NCBI GenBank assembly: GCA_964429135.1
Contig: CAYSAU010000008.1
Span: forward strand, 1 to 64,000
DNA length: 64,000 nt
DNA from: CAZSDU01 sp964429135
GTDB lineage: Bacteria > Bacteroidota > Bacteroidia > Bacteroidales > FEN-979
Reading direction: 5' to 3'
Part shown: positions 16,405 to 25,861 of the stretch, piece by piece
Numbering within the stretch: the stretch's first letter is position 1
How the letters are laid out: each line of letters begins with the position of its first letter
The notes under the pieces: generated by a model
What the model saw: the letters and a program-made list of their open reading frames with translations, nothing else
Database searches by the model: none
Told to the model about the DNA's origin: nothing
Program-made: the position numbers and the translations under genes

Positions 16405-17913
16405 TTAAATCTCGTTCAAACTGAATAAATTGACACCCCAGGCCGGCAACCCGATATAAAGCCCGGGCTGTAACATTTCATCCCCGCTGCGTTCATATTC
16501 CACACCAGAAAGCAAATCCACAAGTTTCCATTTCTTCTGGCCTAACTCCTGCCAGGGAAGCCTGACCTTAGCCTGGGATTCTTCATCCCGGTAGTTGATG
16601 ACAGCAAGATATTTTTCATTTTCCCATTTCCAGGTCCATGCCAGTATATATTGGTAATGATCATTGTCAACCCAGCCCCCGGTTTCACACAACTGCCATT
16701 GTCCATCATGAAAAGCTGGAAGGGCAATGATGTTCATGATCTGCTGATAGTACAACAGCATTTCTCTATCCACCTCTTCCCCAGGACGCCGGCAGAGGAA
16801 AACAGGGAGTTTTGTTCGCCTGCCTTCAAATTGTCCTTCATAAAACAGACGGGCACCCGGGAGTGTGGCAATGGCCAGGAATGCAGCTTTCCGCTTATCA
16901 CTTCGAAACACCTTGGCTGCCCTGGGTTCATCATGATTTTCGATAAAGCGAAGCAATTTTGACTGGTATTCCTGATCAGCCTTGAGGTGCATCCGGATCT
17001 CAGGTACGTTGCCGTTTTCCAGGCGATCATATAAACGCTTGTCATAACAAAAGTCAAATCCCTGTTGCTGAAGTTCCCATTCCAAATCCCAATAAGCTTC
17101 AGCCAGGAACAAGAAATCAGGATGTAAGGCTTTCACTTCACGGATCAAGGCAGTCCAGTACTCTTCCTGGGGTCGGGAACCGGCATAGGAACCCCAGGTT
17201 TTTTCAAAGATATCATTCATCAGCAGCATAGCCATATCACAGCGAATCCCATCGCAGCGGGAAGCGATGCTTTTCACGCTTTTTGCTGCCATCGTCCTAT
17301 ATTGAGGATGAAATGCATTAACCTGTATAACATCCTGCCAGGCAGGATAATAAGGATCTTTCCCGCAGGCAAATATCCGATCACCGATCCGGGTAAATGT
17401 CACTGCATCCTTTTCAATCTCTTCGATCCCGCCCTGAATAAAACACTCAGGATAAAGATCCACCCAGGGATGATCGTGAGCCAAATGATTGGGGACAAAA
17501 TCAAGAATCAGTCGAATCCCGCGCCGGGCAAGCTGATCCCTTGCCATAGCCAAACCAGTATCCCCTCCCAAATGTGCATCAACTGTATAATTCCTTACAC
17601 AATATGGTGAGCCGACATTATCTTCAGGCTGAAAATCAGGCAAAGCCCGGTAAAAATCCTTGATATTCCCTTCATTCCGGTTTGAAATTTGCCTTCCTAC
17701 GGGACTCCGTTCCCAGACTCCCATCAACCATATCGCATCGGTTTTCAGGGCCGCAAGGGAATCCCAGGTTTCTCCTGGCACATTGGAAAGGTCGATGAAA
17801 GCGTTGTGAATACGGCCAAGTTCCTCCAGCCAGACCCAGGTATTGATCTCATAAATGACCGGATGCTTTCGCCATTTTTTCATGGAGGAAAGATACATAC
17901 TTTTGTTTTTCAA
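16405..17913 (-). CDS. GH13 alpha-amylase-family glycosidase
   Basis: 502 residues, or 492 from the inner ATG at 17883 (MKKWRKHPVIYEINTWVWL), which is equally plausible and preceded by a TATCTTTC box. A (beta/alpha)8 barrel carries the GH13 regions in order: LILDFVPNHLAHDH (region I), DGIRCDMAML (region II, nucleophile Asp), FLFLAEAYWD (region III, acid/base Glu) and FIENHDEPR (region IV, Asp). A beta-sandwich with an LLSG-type C-terminal domain follows. No signal peptide, so probably cytoplasmic and acting on glycogen-type or malto-oligosaccharide substrates. Substrate specificity cannot be read from sequence. Confidence 0.93.
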   Translation of the reverse strand: MKNKSMYLSSMKKWRKHPVIYEINTWVWLEELGRIHNAFIDLSNVPGETWDSLAALKTDAIWLMGVWERSPVGRQISNRNEGNIKDFYRALPDFQPEDNVGSPYCVRNYTVDAHLGGDTGLAMARDQLARRGIRLILDFVPNHLAHDHPWVDLYPECFIQGGIEEIEKDAVTFTRIGDRIFACGKDPYYPAWQDVIQVNAFHPQYRTMAAKSVKSIASRCDGIRCDMAMLLMNDIFEKTWGSYAGSRPQEEYWTALIREVKALHPDFLFLAEAYWDLEWELQQQGFDFCYDKRLYDRLENGNVPEIRMHLKADQEYQSKLLRFIENHDEPRAAKVFRSDKRKAAFLAIATLPGARLFYEGQFEGRRTKLPVFLCRRPGEEVDREMLLYYQQIMNIIALPAFHDGQWQLCETGGWVDNDHYQYILAWTWKWENEKYLAVINYRDEESQAKVRLPWQELGQKKWKLVDLLSGVEYERSGDEMLQPGLYIGLPAWGVNLFSLNEI

Positions 17914-17964
17914 AACACATTTTCGTACATTTAGCCAAAAAAAAACATTACCAATATACCTTCC

Positions 17965-18345
17965 ATGAGAACGAATAAAAAAATCAGTATCCTTTTGATT
18001 TCGGTTCTAACCATCTTCCTTATTGTTTTTTTCGTTTACCACCAAATTCGCTCACGGGAACTCATGATTTTTCAAAAATCATTGAGACAAAGTGATGAAC
18101 AGGTAATTAAAAACGTCCTTGAATTTAAGTCTCAGGGATTTATGAAGCCTACCAAAGATAATTCGGCATGGGATGGTATGGCAGATCTCACAAAAACCAA
18201 AGATACGGTATGGGGGAAAGAAAACCTGGAAGCCGTCAGGATCACTTTCAACATGAGTTTTCTGGGCGCGTATGATAAGTCGGGAAATCTGATCTATGCA
18301 TCAAAAGATTCCCTTTCAAAGGATTTCTCCCTGTCACCCTTGTAA
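17965..18345 (+). CDS. N-terminal piece of an interrupted sensor kinase (CHASE4-like)
   Basis: 126 residues: a TM segment (ISILLISVLTIFLIVFFVY) and the first half of an extracytoplasmic CHASE4-like domain (DNSAWDGMADLTKTKDTVWG, then MSFLGAYDKSGNLIYAS). It ends at a TAA at 18343-18345. The reading frame continues without shift through the following codons (VLEYFERNKILQGF) into the kinase gene at 18388. The stop therefore splits one gene: a nonsense mutation, a recoding site or a sequence error. The original gene would be 17965-20421, about 818 residues. Confidence 0.7.
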   Translation: MRTNKKISILLISVLTIFLIVFFVYHQIRSRELMIFQKSLRQSDEQVIKNVLEFKSQGFMKPTKDNSAWDGMADLTKTKDTVWGKENLEAVRITFNMSFLGAYDKSGNLIYASKDSLSKDFSLSPL

Positions 18346-18387
18346 GTCCTGGAATATTTTGAAAGAAATAAAATTCTTCAAGGCTTT

Positions 18388-20421
18388 ATGAAATACAATG
18401 ACCGGCTCTATGAAATATTCGGGGCCCCCATTGTCCCAACATACGACATCAATTATCTGACTCCTCCTCTTGGCTATCTTATTGCGGTCAAACAATGGGA
18501 TTCAGCTTATATATCGGAAATCGAAAAAACCACCGGGTTTGAACTTGACTTTTTCTCTGATCTTCAGTCTTCCATAGAAAAATCAGAGATCAATGAGGAA
18601 AATATTGTTCGACCCGTAACGGATCACAAAGCTCAGACATTGCTTTTTATGCGATTTTCAAGAAGCAATGTTTTTTCTCTCGAAATGGATAAGCTGAATT
18701 TTATCAAATATTTTGCGGTTTTAATTGTGATTCTGAGTGCTTTCGTATTCTTTATCATGACATCAAAATGGTTTTCAAAACCCTTGAAGATGATTACGAA
18801 AAGCCTGGTTGATGATGACCTGAAACCCGTTGGTCCCCTGCTCGAGCAGAAAGGTGAATTCGGGGATATTGCAAGGCTCATCAAGGAATATCAGATTCAG
18901 AAAAATTTTCTTGTCATGGAGAACAAAGCCAGAAAAGAAGCAACTGAAAAATACAGGGCTTTACTCATGGCACAACCCGATATGATGTTCATCCTCGACC
19001 GATCAGGCAAATTTCTAGACTATTATACTTCCGACGAAAAATTGCTGTTGACCTCATCGGATAAGTTTTTGGGGAAAAACATTGATCAATTATTTCCTCC
19101 CGAGTTGACACAAAAAATCAAGCAAACCCTGCTTGAATTGGAATACGGTAACCCGGCCCAACCTCTCGAATATGAGTTACCCCTCCTCAACCAGCATAAT
19201 TATTTTGAAGCCCGTCTTATGGCGATGGATCGTGAAAGAATTCTGGCCATTGTCAGGGATATAACCAGACGTAAGGAAACGGAGAAGAAACTGATCACCG
19301 CCCTGGAAAAAGCAAAAGAGGCCGACCGCATGAAATCAGCCTTTCTGACTAACATGAGCCATGAGATCAGAACCCCGATGAATGCTATTATTGGCTTTTC
19401 CGAATTGATGACTGAGGCGGAAGGGGAAGAAAAACAACAATATGCCGCCATCGTTAAAAAAAGTTCAAAACAATTGCTCCAACTGATCGAAGATGTTATA
19501 CTAATGTCGCGTTTGCAAAGTGAAACAATGCCCCTCAATAAAAAGAATTTCAGCCCTGCCTTTCTTATCCGGGAATTGCAGCAGGCCTATGCTGTTCGAG
19601 AAGTTAAAAATGAACTTGAGATAAAAATTGATCTTCCTATAGAAAATCAGGAGATGATCATTCAAGCAGATGAGGAAAAAATACAGAAAGTTTTCCATAT
19701 CCTGATCTCCAATGCCCTGAAATTTACCTCGAAGGGTAGTGTAGCATTGGGTTATCGGTATGACCATCCCGATATCGAATTCTTCATTCAGGATACTGGG
19801 ATGGGGATTCCTGAGCAGGAACAACCTCTTATCTTCGACAATTTTTACCGTGGTGAACAGGTGCTATCGGCAGCTATCGGCGGGACAGGCTTAGGACTGA
19901 ACATTGCCAAGGCCATGGTTGAACTGATGGGAGGTAAAATATTCTTCAGTTCTCAACCGAATCATGGTTCCCGTTTTTCTTTCCGCGTTCCGATCGAAAA
20001 ACCGGCAGAGGTAAACTTTGAAAAAACACCAGCAGCCAATACTGCCTTGAAAGGGTCTGAGGCCTGTGTCCTTATTGCTGAAGATGAGCCTGACAACTAC
20101 TTTTATCTTGAAATTCTATTAAAAAACAAAGTTAAACATATCGATCACGCCATCAATGGAAAAGAGGCCGTTGAAATGGTTTCAAAAAATCTTTACCATC
20201 TTATCCTGATGGATTTGAAAATGCCTATTATGGGGGGATTGGAAGCAACGGGCATAATAAAATCAACTCATCCCGGAATTCCGGTCATTGCCGTAACCGC
20301 ATTTGCCCAACCGGAGGAAAAGGAAAGTGCTTTTAAGGCTGGCTGTGATGATTATATAACCAAACCGATAGAAAGAAGTAAATTGTTCAGCATAATGGGC
20401 AGATATTTCGAATCTTTTTAA
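18388..20421 (+). CDS. Hybrid histidine kinase (second part of interrupted gene)
   Basis: 677 residues from the first ATG after the stop at 18343. It carries the rest of the CHASE4-like sensor, a TM helix near residues 107-127, a linker, a PAS domain (about 190-285), HisKA with His325 (NMSHEIRTPMN), HATPase_c (VFHILISNALKFTSKG, DTGMGIPEQ, GTGLGLNIAK) and a C-terminal receiver with Asp609 (LILMDLKMPIMGG). Without its N-terminal TM and half-sensor, stimulus detection is probably impaired though the catalytic part is whole. First of five tandem kinases on this strand. Confidence 0.88.
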   Translation: MKYNDRLYEIFGAPIVPTYDINYLTPPLGYLIAVKQWDSAYISEIEKTTGFELDFFSDLQSSIEKSEINEENIVRPVTDHKAQTLLFMRFSRSNVFSLEMDKLNFIKYFAVLIVILSAFVFFIMTSKWFSKPLKMITKSLVDDDLKPVGPLLEQKGEFGDIARLIKEYQIQKNFLVMENKARKEATEKYRALLMAQPDMMFILDRSGKFLDYYTSDEKLLLTSSDKFLGKNIDQLFPPELTQKIKQTLLELEYGNPAQPLEYELPLLNQHNYFEARLMAMDRERILAIVRDITRRKETEKKLITALEKAKEADRMKSAFLTNMSHEIRTPMNAIIGFSELMTEAEGEEKQQYAAIVKKSSKQLLQLIEDVILMSRLQSETMPLNKKNFSPAFLIRELQQAYAVREVKNELEIKIDLPIENQEMIIQADEEKIQKVFHILISNALKFTSKGSVALGYRYDHPDIEFFIQDTGMGIPEQEQPLIFDNFYRGEQVLSAAIGGTGLGLNIAKAMVELMGGKIFFSSQPNHGSRFSFRVPIEKPAEVNFEKTPAANTALKGSEACVLIAEDEPDNYFYLEILLKNKVKHIDHAINGKEAVEMVSKNLYHLILMDLKMPIMGGLEATGIIKSTHPGIPVIAVTAFAQPEEKESAFKAGCDDYITKPIERSKLFSIMGRYFESF

Positions 20422-20430
20422 TAAAAAGCC

Positions 20431-21924
20431 ATGAAAGATGATATAAAAATTCTGGTAGTCGATGATAATCCACATATTCTTGATCTGATCAGGAAATTGC
20501 TTGCGGATAAATCATTTCTGTTTTTCGAAGCCTCAGATGGTTCCCAGGGACTGGAAATGATAGCCGCCCATCACCCCGACCTGGTCCTGCTCGATGTCAT
20601 GATGCCCGATCTGGATGGTTTTGAGGTTTGCCGCCGGATCAAGACCAATCCTCACACAAGGGGGATTATGGTCGTCATGATTTCTGCGGTTAAAACAGAT
20701 GGAGAAAATCAAGCAGGGGGATTGGAAAATGGAGCCGATGGTTATATTACCCTCCCCATCTCCAACCGGGAACTGCTTGCCAGGTTACGTTCCTATTTCA
20801 GACTGATACAAAAAGAGAAACTGCTGAAAGAACGGGAAGCCGGGCTTAAAGATCTTTTTACCTACATGATCAATGCCTTTGTTATATTCACTCCGGTTTT
20901 CGATGACCATGGACACTTCATCAGTTATCGCTTTGTTTATATTAACCCCGCTTATGAGCGGATTACAGGCGTCAGGTATGAGGATGTAAAAGGAAAAACC
21001 GTGCATGAGGTCTGGCCTGAAACCGAAGATTCATGGGTAAAAGCCTATGGAAAAGTGGCCTTGACAGGAGAATCTGCAACTTTTGAAATGTACCATCAGC
21101 CCACCGGAAAGCTATACAACTGTAATGCCTACTGCCCAGGGAAAGACCGGCAGAAATTCTGTGTGATCTTTGAGGACATTACTGAACGAAAACTTAATGA
21201 GGAAGTGCTGAGGAAAAGCGAGGCAAGGTTACAGGAACTCAATGCAACCAAGGATAAATTTTTCTCCATCATTGCTCACGACCTTAAGAATCCTTTTAAC
21301 GCCATTCTGGGATTCAGCAGTCTTTTACTTGAACAGATCATAGAAAAAGATTATGACGGGATCGAAAAATATGCGGCTACCATAAAGAAATCTTCTCAGA
21401 GAGTGATGAATCTCCTGACCAATTTATTGGATTGGTCACGATCTCAAACCGGTAAAATGGATTTCAATCCCGGCTACTTTGAAATCAGTAAAATTATTCA
21501 TGAAAATATTAAATTATTACAGGACATTACCGCTCAGAAATCCATTGAAATTATTTCAGAAATACAAAGAAAAACACTTGTTTTTGCAGATCAGGACATG
21601 TTGGGAGCCATCCTGAGGAACCTGCTTTCCAATGCCGTTAAATTCACAAAGCCGGGAGGAAAGATCATCATCTCTTTGGAGGAGAAAGAGGATGATTTCA
21701 TCTTTTCTGTCAAAGATCACGGGGTCGGGATTAAGAAAGCAGACATGGAAAAATTATTCAGAATCGACAAGAGCTACTCCACCAGAGGCACTAACAATGA
21801 ACAGGGCAGCGGACTTGGGTTAATCCTGTGCAAGGAATTCATTGAAAAACATGGAGGGCATATCGAAGTGGAAAGTGAAGAAGGAAAAGGAAGCACTTTC
21901 AGGTTCAACATTCCAAAGTCATAA
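20431..21924 (+). CDS. REC-PAS-histidine kinase with atypical receiver
   Basis: 497 residues, soluble. The receiver has acidic DD at 11-12 and Asp55 (LLDVMMPDLDG). The conserved lysine expected in the T-K-P loop is replaced: the sequence is YITLPIS, with codon CTC, so signalling by this receiver may be altered. A PAS domain (about 135-255), HisKA with His283 (IIAHDLKNPFN) and HATPase_c (ILRNLLSNAVKFTKPGG, GSGLGLILCKEF) follow. It starts nine bases after the previous kinase. No output domain. Confidence 0.92.
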   Translation: MKDDIKILVVDDNPHILDLIRKLLADKSFLFFEASDGSQGLEMIAAHHPDLVLLDVMMPDLDGFEVCRRIKTNPHTRGIMVVMISAVKTDGENQAGGLENGADGYITLPISNRELLARLRSYFRLIQKEKLLKEREAGLKDLFTYMINAFVIFTPVFDDHGHFISYRFVYINPAYERITGVRYEDVKGKTVHEVWPETEDSWVKAYGKVALTGESATFEMYHQPTGKLYNCNAYCPGKDRQKFCVIFEDITERKLNEEVLRKSEARLQELNATKDKFFSIIAHDLKNPFNAILGFSSLLLEQIIEKDYDGIEKYAATIKKSSQRVMNLLTNLLDWSRSQTGKMDFNPGYFEISKIIHENIKLLQDITAQKSIEIISEIQRKTLVFADQDMLGAILRNLLSNAVKFTKPGGKIIISLEEKEDDFIFSVKDHGVGIKKADMEKLFRIDKSYSTRGTNNEQGSGLGLILCKEFIEKHGGHIEVESEEGKGSTFRFNIPKS

Positions 21925-21949
21925 CCCATTGAAGGAAAAGATATAGATT

Positions 21950-23053
21950 ATGAAATTAAAACCCAGTGCATCGGAAAACGAATCGCTTTACAAGGTATTC
22001 ATCAATTCCACCAAAGATATGGTTTTTCTGAAGGACGAAAACTTCAACTACCAGATTATAAATAAAGCCCTGGCGGATTTTTTCGGAAAGGAAGAACATC
22101 AGATCATCGGAAAGTCAGATTTTCAATTGATGTCTGAAACGGCTGCGAGGAGATGCCAGTCCACAGATTACGATGCACTGAATTCCAAGGCCATTGTCGT
22201 AAGTGAAGAACGCATCAGTACAAAGATATATGAAACCCAAAAATTCAAAGTCCAGCTAAGTAACAGAAAATTCGGCATTGGTGGATTTATCCGTGATGTT
22301 ACCGAGCACAAAGAAGTAGCAGAACAAATGACACGTCAGTCAGAAGAACTCCGCGAACTGAATGCCACCAAGGATAAATTTTTTTCCATCATTGCCCACG
22401 ATCTCAAAGGACCTTTTAACTCAATCCTGGGATTCTCTGAACTGTTGATTGAAAATTACCGTGATCTCGATGGTGATTCCGTGAGAAAGAGCCTTCAGGC
22501 CATTTCCGGAGCTGCCAGACAAGCATATACCCTACTCGAGAACCTGTTACTCTGGAGCAAAACCCAAACCGGTAGGATAGAATTCAAACCTGAGATGATT
22601 TATCTGAATGAAAGAATCCAGGATATCATCAGATTGCTTAAAATCCAGTCTAATAAAAAAAATATTCAAATTTCGTCTAGCATCCCAGGGCAACTTTGTA
22701 TGGAAGCTGACAGAAATATGCTTGATACCATTCTCAGAAACCTCCTGAGCAATGCCATAAAATTCACTCCCCGTAACGGAAAAATTGTCACTAATGCCAT
22801 ACTTCATGATGACTGCGTCGAAATATCAATCACCGACAATGGCATCGGGATATCCAAAGAGGACCTAGAAAAGATATTTCGTATCGACAGTAAAACAAGT
22901 ACTCCCGGCACAGAAAAAGAAAAAGGCAGCGGCCTCGGACTGATCCTATGCAGGGAATTTATCCAAAGGCAAGGTGGGAGAATCTGGGCTATAAGTGAGC
23001 AAGGAAAGGGAAGCACCTTCACTTTCAGTCTGCCTGTAAGTCTTAAAAAGTAG
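21950..23053 (+). CDS. PAS-histidine kinase
   Basis: 367 residues. One PAS domain (about 10-120) whose start, FINSTKDMVFLKDENFNYQI, is of the type that binds small ligands; then HisKA with His150 (IIAHDLKGPFN) and HATPase_c (ILRNLLSNAIKFTPRNG, DNGIGISKED, GSGLGLILCREF). No membrane segment, receiver or output domain. 25 bases after the preceding kinase and five before the next, so in one transcript. HisKA sequence is close to that of the preceding kinase, suggesting duplication. Confidence 0.93.
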   Translation: MKLKPSASENESLYKVFINSTKDMVFLKDENFNYQIINKALADFFGKEEHQIIGKSDFQLMSETAARRCQSTDYDALNSKAIVVSEERISTKIYETQKFKVQLSNRKFGIGGFIRDVTEHKEVAEQMTRQSEELRELNATKDKFFSIIAHDLKGPFNSILGFSELLIENYRDLDGDSVRKSLQAISGAARQAYTLLENLLLWSKTQTGRIEFKPEMIYLNERIQDIIRLLKIQSNKKNIQISSSIPGQLCMEADRNMLDTILRNLLSNAIKFTPRNGKIVTNAILHDDCVEISITDNGIGISKEDLEKIFRIDSKTSTPGTEKEKGSGLGLILCREFIQRQGGRIWAISEQGKGSTFTFSLPVSLKK

Positions 23054-23058
23054 AAGGT

Positions 23059-25857
23059 ATGGAAGCTCAAATAAAAATTCTGGTCATTGATGACGACAGG
23101 GATTTTATCAAAGTATTCAGGATATTGTTTTCAAAAGAGCCTTATGAGATCATCGAAGCATTCGATGGAAAAGAAGGACTCTGTTTGGTCAGGGAACATC
23201 AACCCGATCTCGTACTAATCGACAGGGTGATGCCCGGGATGGATGGCTATGAGGTTTGTCGACAGATCAAATCAAAGCCCGAACAACATGGGATATTCGT
23301 GGTTCTGGTCTCGGGGATGAAAACAGCAACCGATCATCTGGCCAACGGTTTTGAGAGCGGTGCCGATGGATACCTCACCAAACCCATCCCGGATCGTGAA
23401 CTAAGAGCCAGAATCAACGCATATGCCCGTATTATCCGGAGCGAAAAAGCCCTCAGAAAAAGCGAAGAAATGTTCCGGCATATTTTCGAAAATTCACCGG
23501 TCGGAAAGTCAATCACAGGAATTGACGGTTCCATGAGAGTGAATATGGCTTTTTGTGAAATGCTTGGGTATTCAAGGGAGGAATTGCTTCATAAAAACTG
23601 GAAAGAAATTACACATCCTGATGATATAGAGAAAAGTGATGAGGCAGTCAAGCTACTATTGGAAAACAAAATTGATAAAACTGTTTTTGAAAAACGGTAT
23701 ATTCATAAAAACGGCCAGGATGTCTGGGCGGAAGTAAGCACTACCATTCAGAAAGACGAAAACGCGAACCCCAAGTTTTTTATAACCAGTATCAGTAATA
23801 TAACCAACCGTAAGCATTCAGAGCACCAATTCAAGGCCTTATCAGCACGCAATGAAGCCATATTATCTTCTGTGCCCGATATCATCATGGAAGTTGACAA
23901 CAACAAAGTGTATACCTGGGCCAACCAGGCAGGACTTGAATTTTTCGGTCAAGATGTCATTGGAAATGAAGCTTCTTTTTTCTTTGAAGGTGAACAATCC
24001 ACTTATAAAAAAGTGGAAGCGGTTTTTCAGGGTCATGAACAAATTATTTATGTTGAAAGCTGGCAGCGCAGGAAGGATGGTGAAAAAAGGTTATTAGCCT
24101 GGTGGTGCCGGACACTCAGAGATGATAAAAATAAAGTAACAGGAGCTTTATCAACTGCCCGCGACATTACAGAAGAGAGGCTGAGAGAAATAGAAATTAG
24201 AAATAATGAATCACGATTCAGGAGCCTGGTCAACATCCTTCAGCACTCTTCTTCCACGCTCCAGGGATTTCTTGATTTTGCACTGAATGAAGCCATCAAA
24301 CTAAGCGACAGCAAACTTGGATACATTTATTTTTATGACGAAGAGAAGAAGGAATTTCTTCTGAACTCCTGGTCGAAAGAAGTCATGCATGCCTGTACCA
24401 TCCCCAATCCCCCAAAATGCTATGAATTAGAAAAAACCGGTATTTGGGGGGAAGCTGTTCGCCAGCGAAAACCCATCATACTTAATGACTTTCAGCAAAG
24501 GCATCCCCTGAAAAAAGGATATCCTGCAGGTCATGCCGTTCTGAAAAAATTTATGACCATTCCTGTTTTCCATAACGGGCTTATTGTCGCCGTAGTAGGA
24601 ATTGCAAATAAAGAACAGGATTATTCGGAAACAGATGTGCTCCAACTGACTTTGTTAATGGAAACCGTGTGGAAAGTTGTGATGCAAAAACGCGTAGAAA
24701 TTGCCCTTCATGACAGTGAAGAAAAATTCAGGAACTTATTTGACACTATGGCACAAGGGGTTGTTTATCAGGATGAAAACGGAGTGATCTTTTCGGCCAA
24801 TCCGGCCGCTCAGGAACTGCTGGGGCTCACCCTGGATCAGCTAAAAGGAATGACATCCATGGATCCCCGATGGAAATCTATACACGAGGATGGTTCTGCT
24901 TTTCCCGGTGAAACCCATCCGATCATGATAGCCAGAAAAACAGGGGAAAAAGTGAAAAATGTGATCATGGGGGTATATAATCCAATAAAAGAACATTATA
25001 CCTGGCTTTTAATCTCTGCAACGCCGCAATTTCGTGACAACGAAGTTAAACCCTACCAGTGTTTTGCCACTTTTATGGATATCACGGAATTGAAAATGGC
25101 TCAGCAAGCCATAACAGACATGAACTTAAGCCTGGAAAAGAGGGTCTCTGAACGCACAGCCGAACTTCAGATCAGCAATAAGGAACTCGAAGCTTTTTCT
25201 TATTCTGTATCCCATGATCTCCGTGCTCCCCTCAGGTCGCTCAATGGTTTTGCCCAGATACTGATGGAAGAACATGCTAACAAACTGGATGAAGAAGGCC
25301 TTCGCTTGCTCAAAGTCATCAGTAATAACGCAAAAAAGATGGGAGAACTCATCGATGGACTGTTGTCATTTTCAAGGCTCAATCGCTATGAGATCAGACA
25401 TGAACAAACTGATATGGAAAAAATAGCCAGAGAAGTTTTTATGGAGGCCACCGCAGCTGTTGAAAGAGCAAAAATCGATTTCTCCTTAGACCTTCTCCCC
25501 GTAACATTCGGAGACCCAATCCTGCTAAGACAAGTCTGGTATAACCTCATTAGCAATGCACTGAAATTTTCCTCCCCCAGACCAAAACGTAAAATCGAGA
25601 TTGGCTACTTTAAGGAGAAAGATGAAGTCGTTTACTTTGTAAAAGATAACGGGGTTGGATTCGATATGGAATATGCCCATAAGTTGTTTAATGTATTCCA
25701 ACGCCTGCACAGCCCGTCGGAGTTTGAAGGGACGGGAGTGGGACTGGCCATTGTACATCGGATTATTTCCCGTCATAATGGACGTGTTTGGGCTGAGAGC
25801 GAACCGGATAAGGGATCGATTTTCTATTTCACTTTAACACAAAAAAAATCAAGTTGA
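23059..25857 (+). CDS. Multi-sensor kinase (REC-PAS-PAS-GAF-PAS-HK)
   Basis: 932 residues, soluble. The N-terminal receiver has Asp55 (LVLIDRVMPGMDG) and lysine in YLTKPIP. PAS domains follow at about 140-260 and 265-385, a GAF domain at about 390-555 (LGYIYFYDEEKKEF, GIWGEAVRQRKPIILND, VVGIANKEQDYSE) and a third PAS at about 560-685. The kinase core has His719 in SYSVSHDLRAPLRS, a bacteriophytochrome/cyanobacterial-type HisKA sequence, and HATPase_c (GTGVGLAIVHRI). Fourth kinase of the operon-like run. Confidence 0.93.
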   Translation: MEAQIKILVIDDDRDFIKVFRILFSKEPYEIIEAFDGKEGLCLVREHQPDLVLIDRVMPGMDGYEVCRQIKSKPEQHGIFVVLVSGMKTATDHLANGFESGADGYLTKPIPDRELRARINAYARIIRSEKALRKSEEMFRHIFENSPVGKSITGIDGSMRVNMAFCEMLGYSREELLHKNWKEITHPDDIEKSDEAVKLLLENKIDKTVFEKRYIHKNGQDVWAEVSTTIQKDENANPKFFITSISNITNRKHSEHQFKALSARNEAILSSVPDIIMEVDNNKVYTWANQAGLEFFGQDVIGNEASFFFEGEQSTYKKVEAVFQGHEQIIYVESWQRRKDGEKRLLAWWCRTLRDDKNKVTGALSTARDITEERLREIEIRNNESRFRSLVNILQHSSSTLQGFLDFALNEAIKLSDSKLGYIYFYDEEKKEFLLNSWSKEVMHACTIPNPPKCYELEKTGIWGEAVRQRKPIILNDFQQRHPLKKGYPAGHAVLKKFMTIPVFHNGLIVAVVGIANKEQDYSETDVLQLTLLMETVWKVVMQKRVEIALHDSEEKFRNLFDTMAQGVVYQDENGVIFSANPAAQELLGLTLDQLKGMTSMDPRWKSIHEDGSAFPGETHPIMIARKTGEKVKNVIMGVYNPIKEHYTWLLISATPQFRDNEVKPYQCFATFMDITELKMAQQAITDMNLSLEKRVSERTAELQISNKELEAFSYSVSHDLRAPLRSLNGFAQILMEEHANKLDEEGLRLLKVISNNAKKMGELIDGLLSFSRLNRYEIRHEQTDMEKIAREVFMEATAAVERAKIDFSLDLLPVTFGDPILLRQVWYNLISNALKFSSPRPKRKIEIGYFKEKDEVVYFVKDNGVGFDMEYAHKLFNVFQRLHSPSEFEGTGVGLAIVHRIISRHNGRVWAESEPDKGSIFYFTLTQKKSS

Positions 25858-25861
25858 GGCC

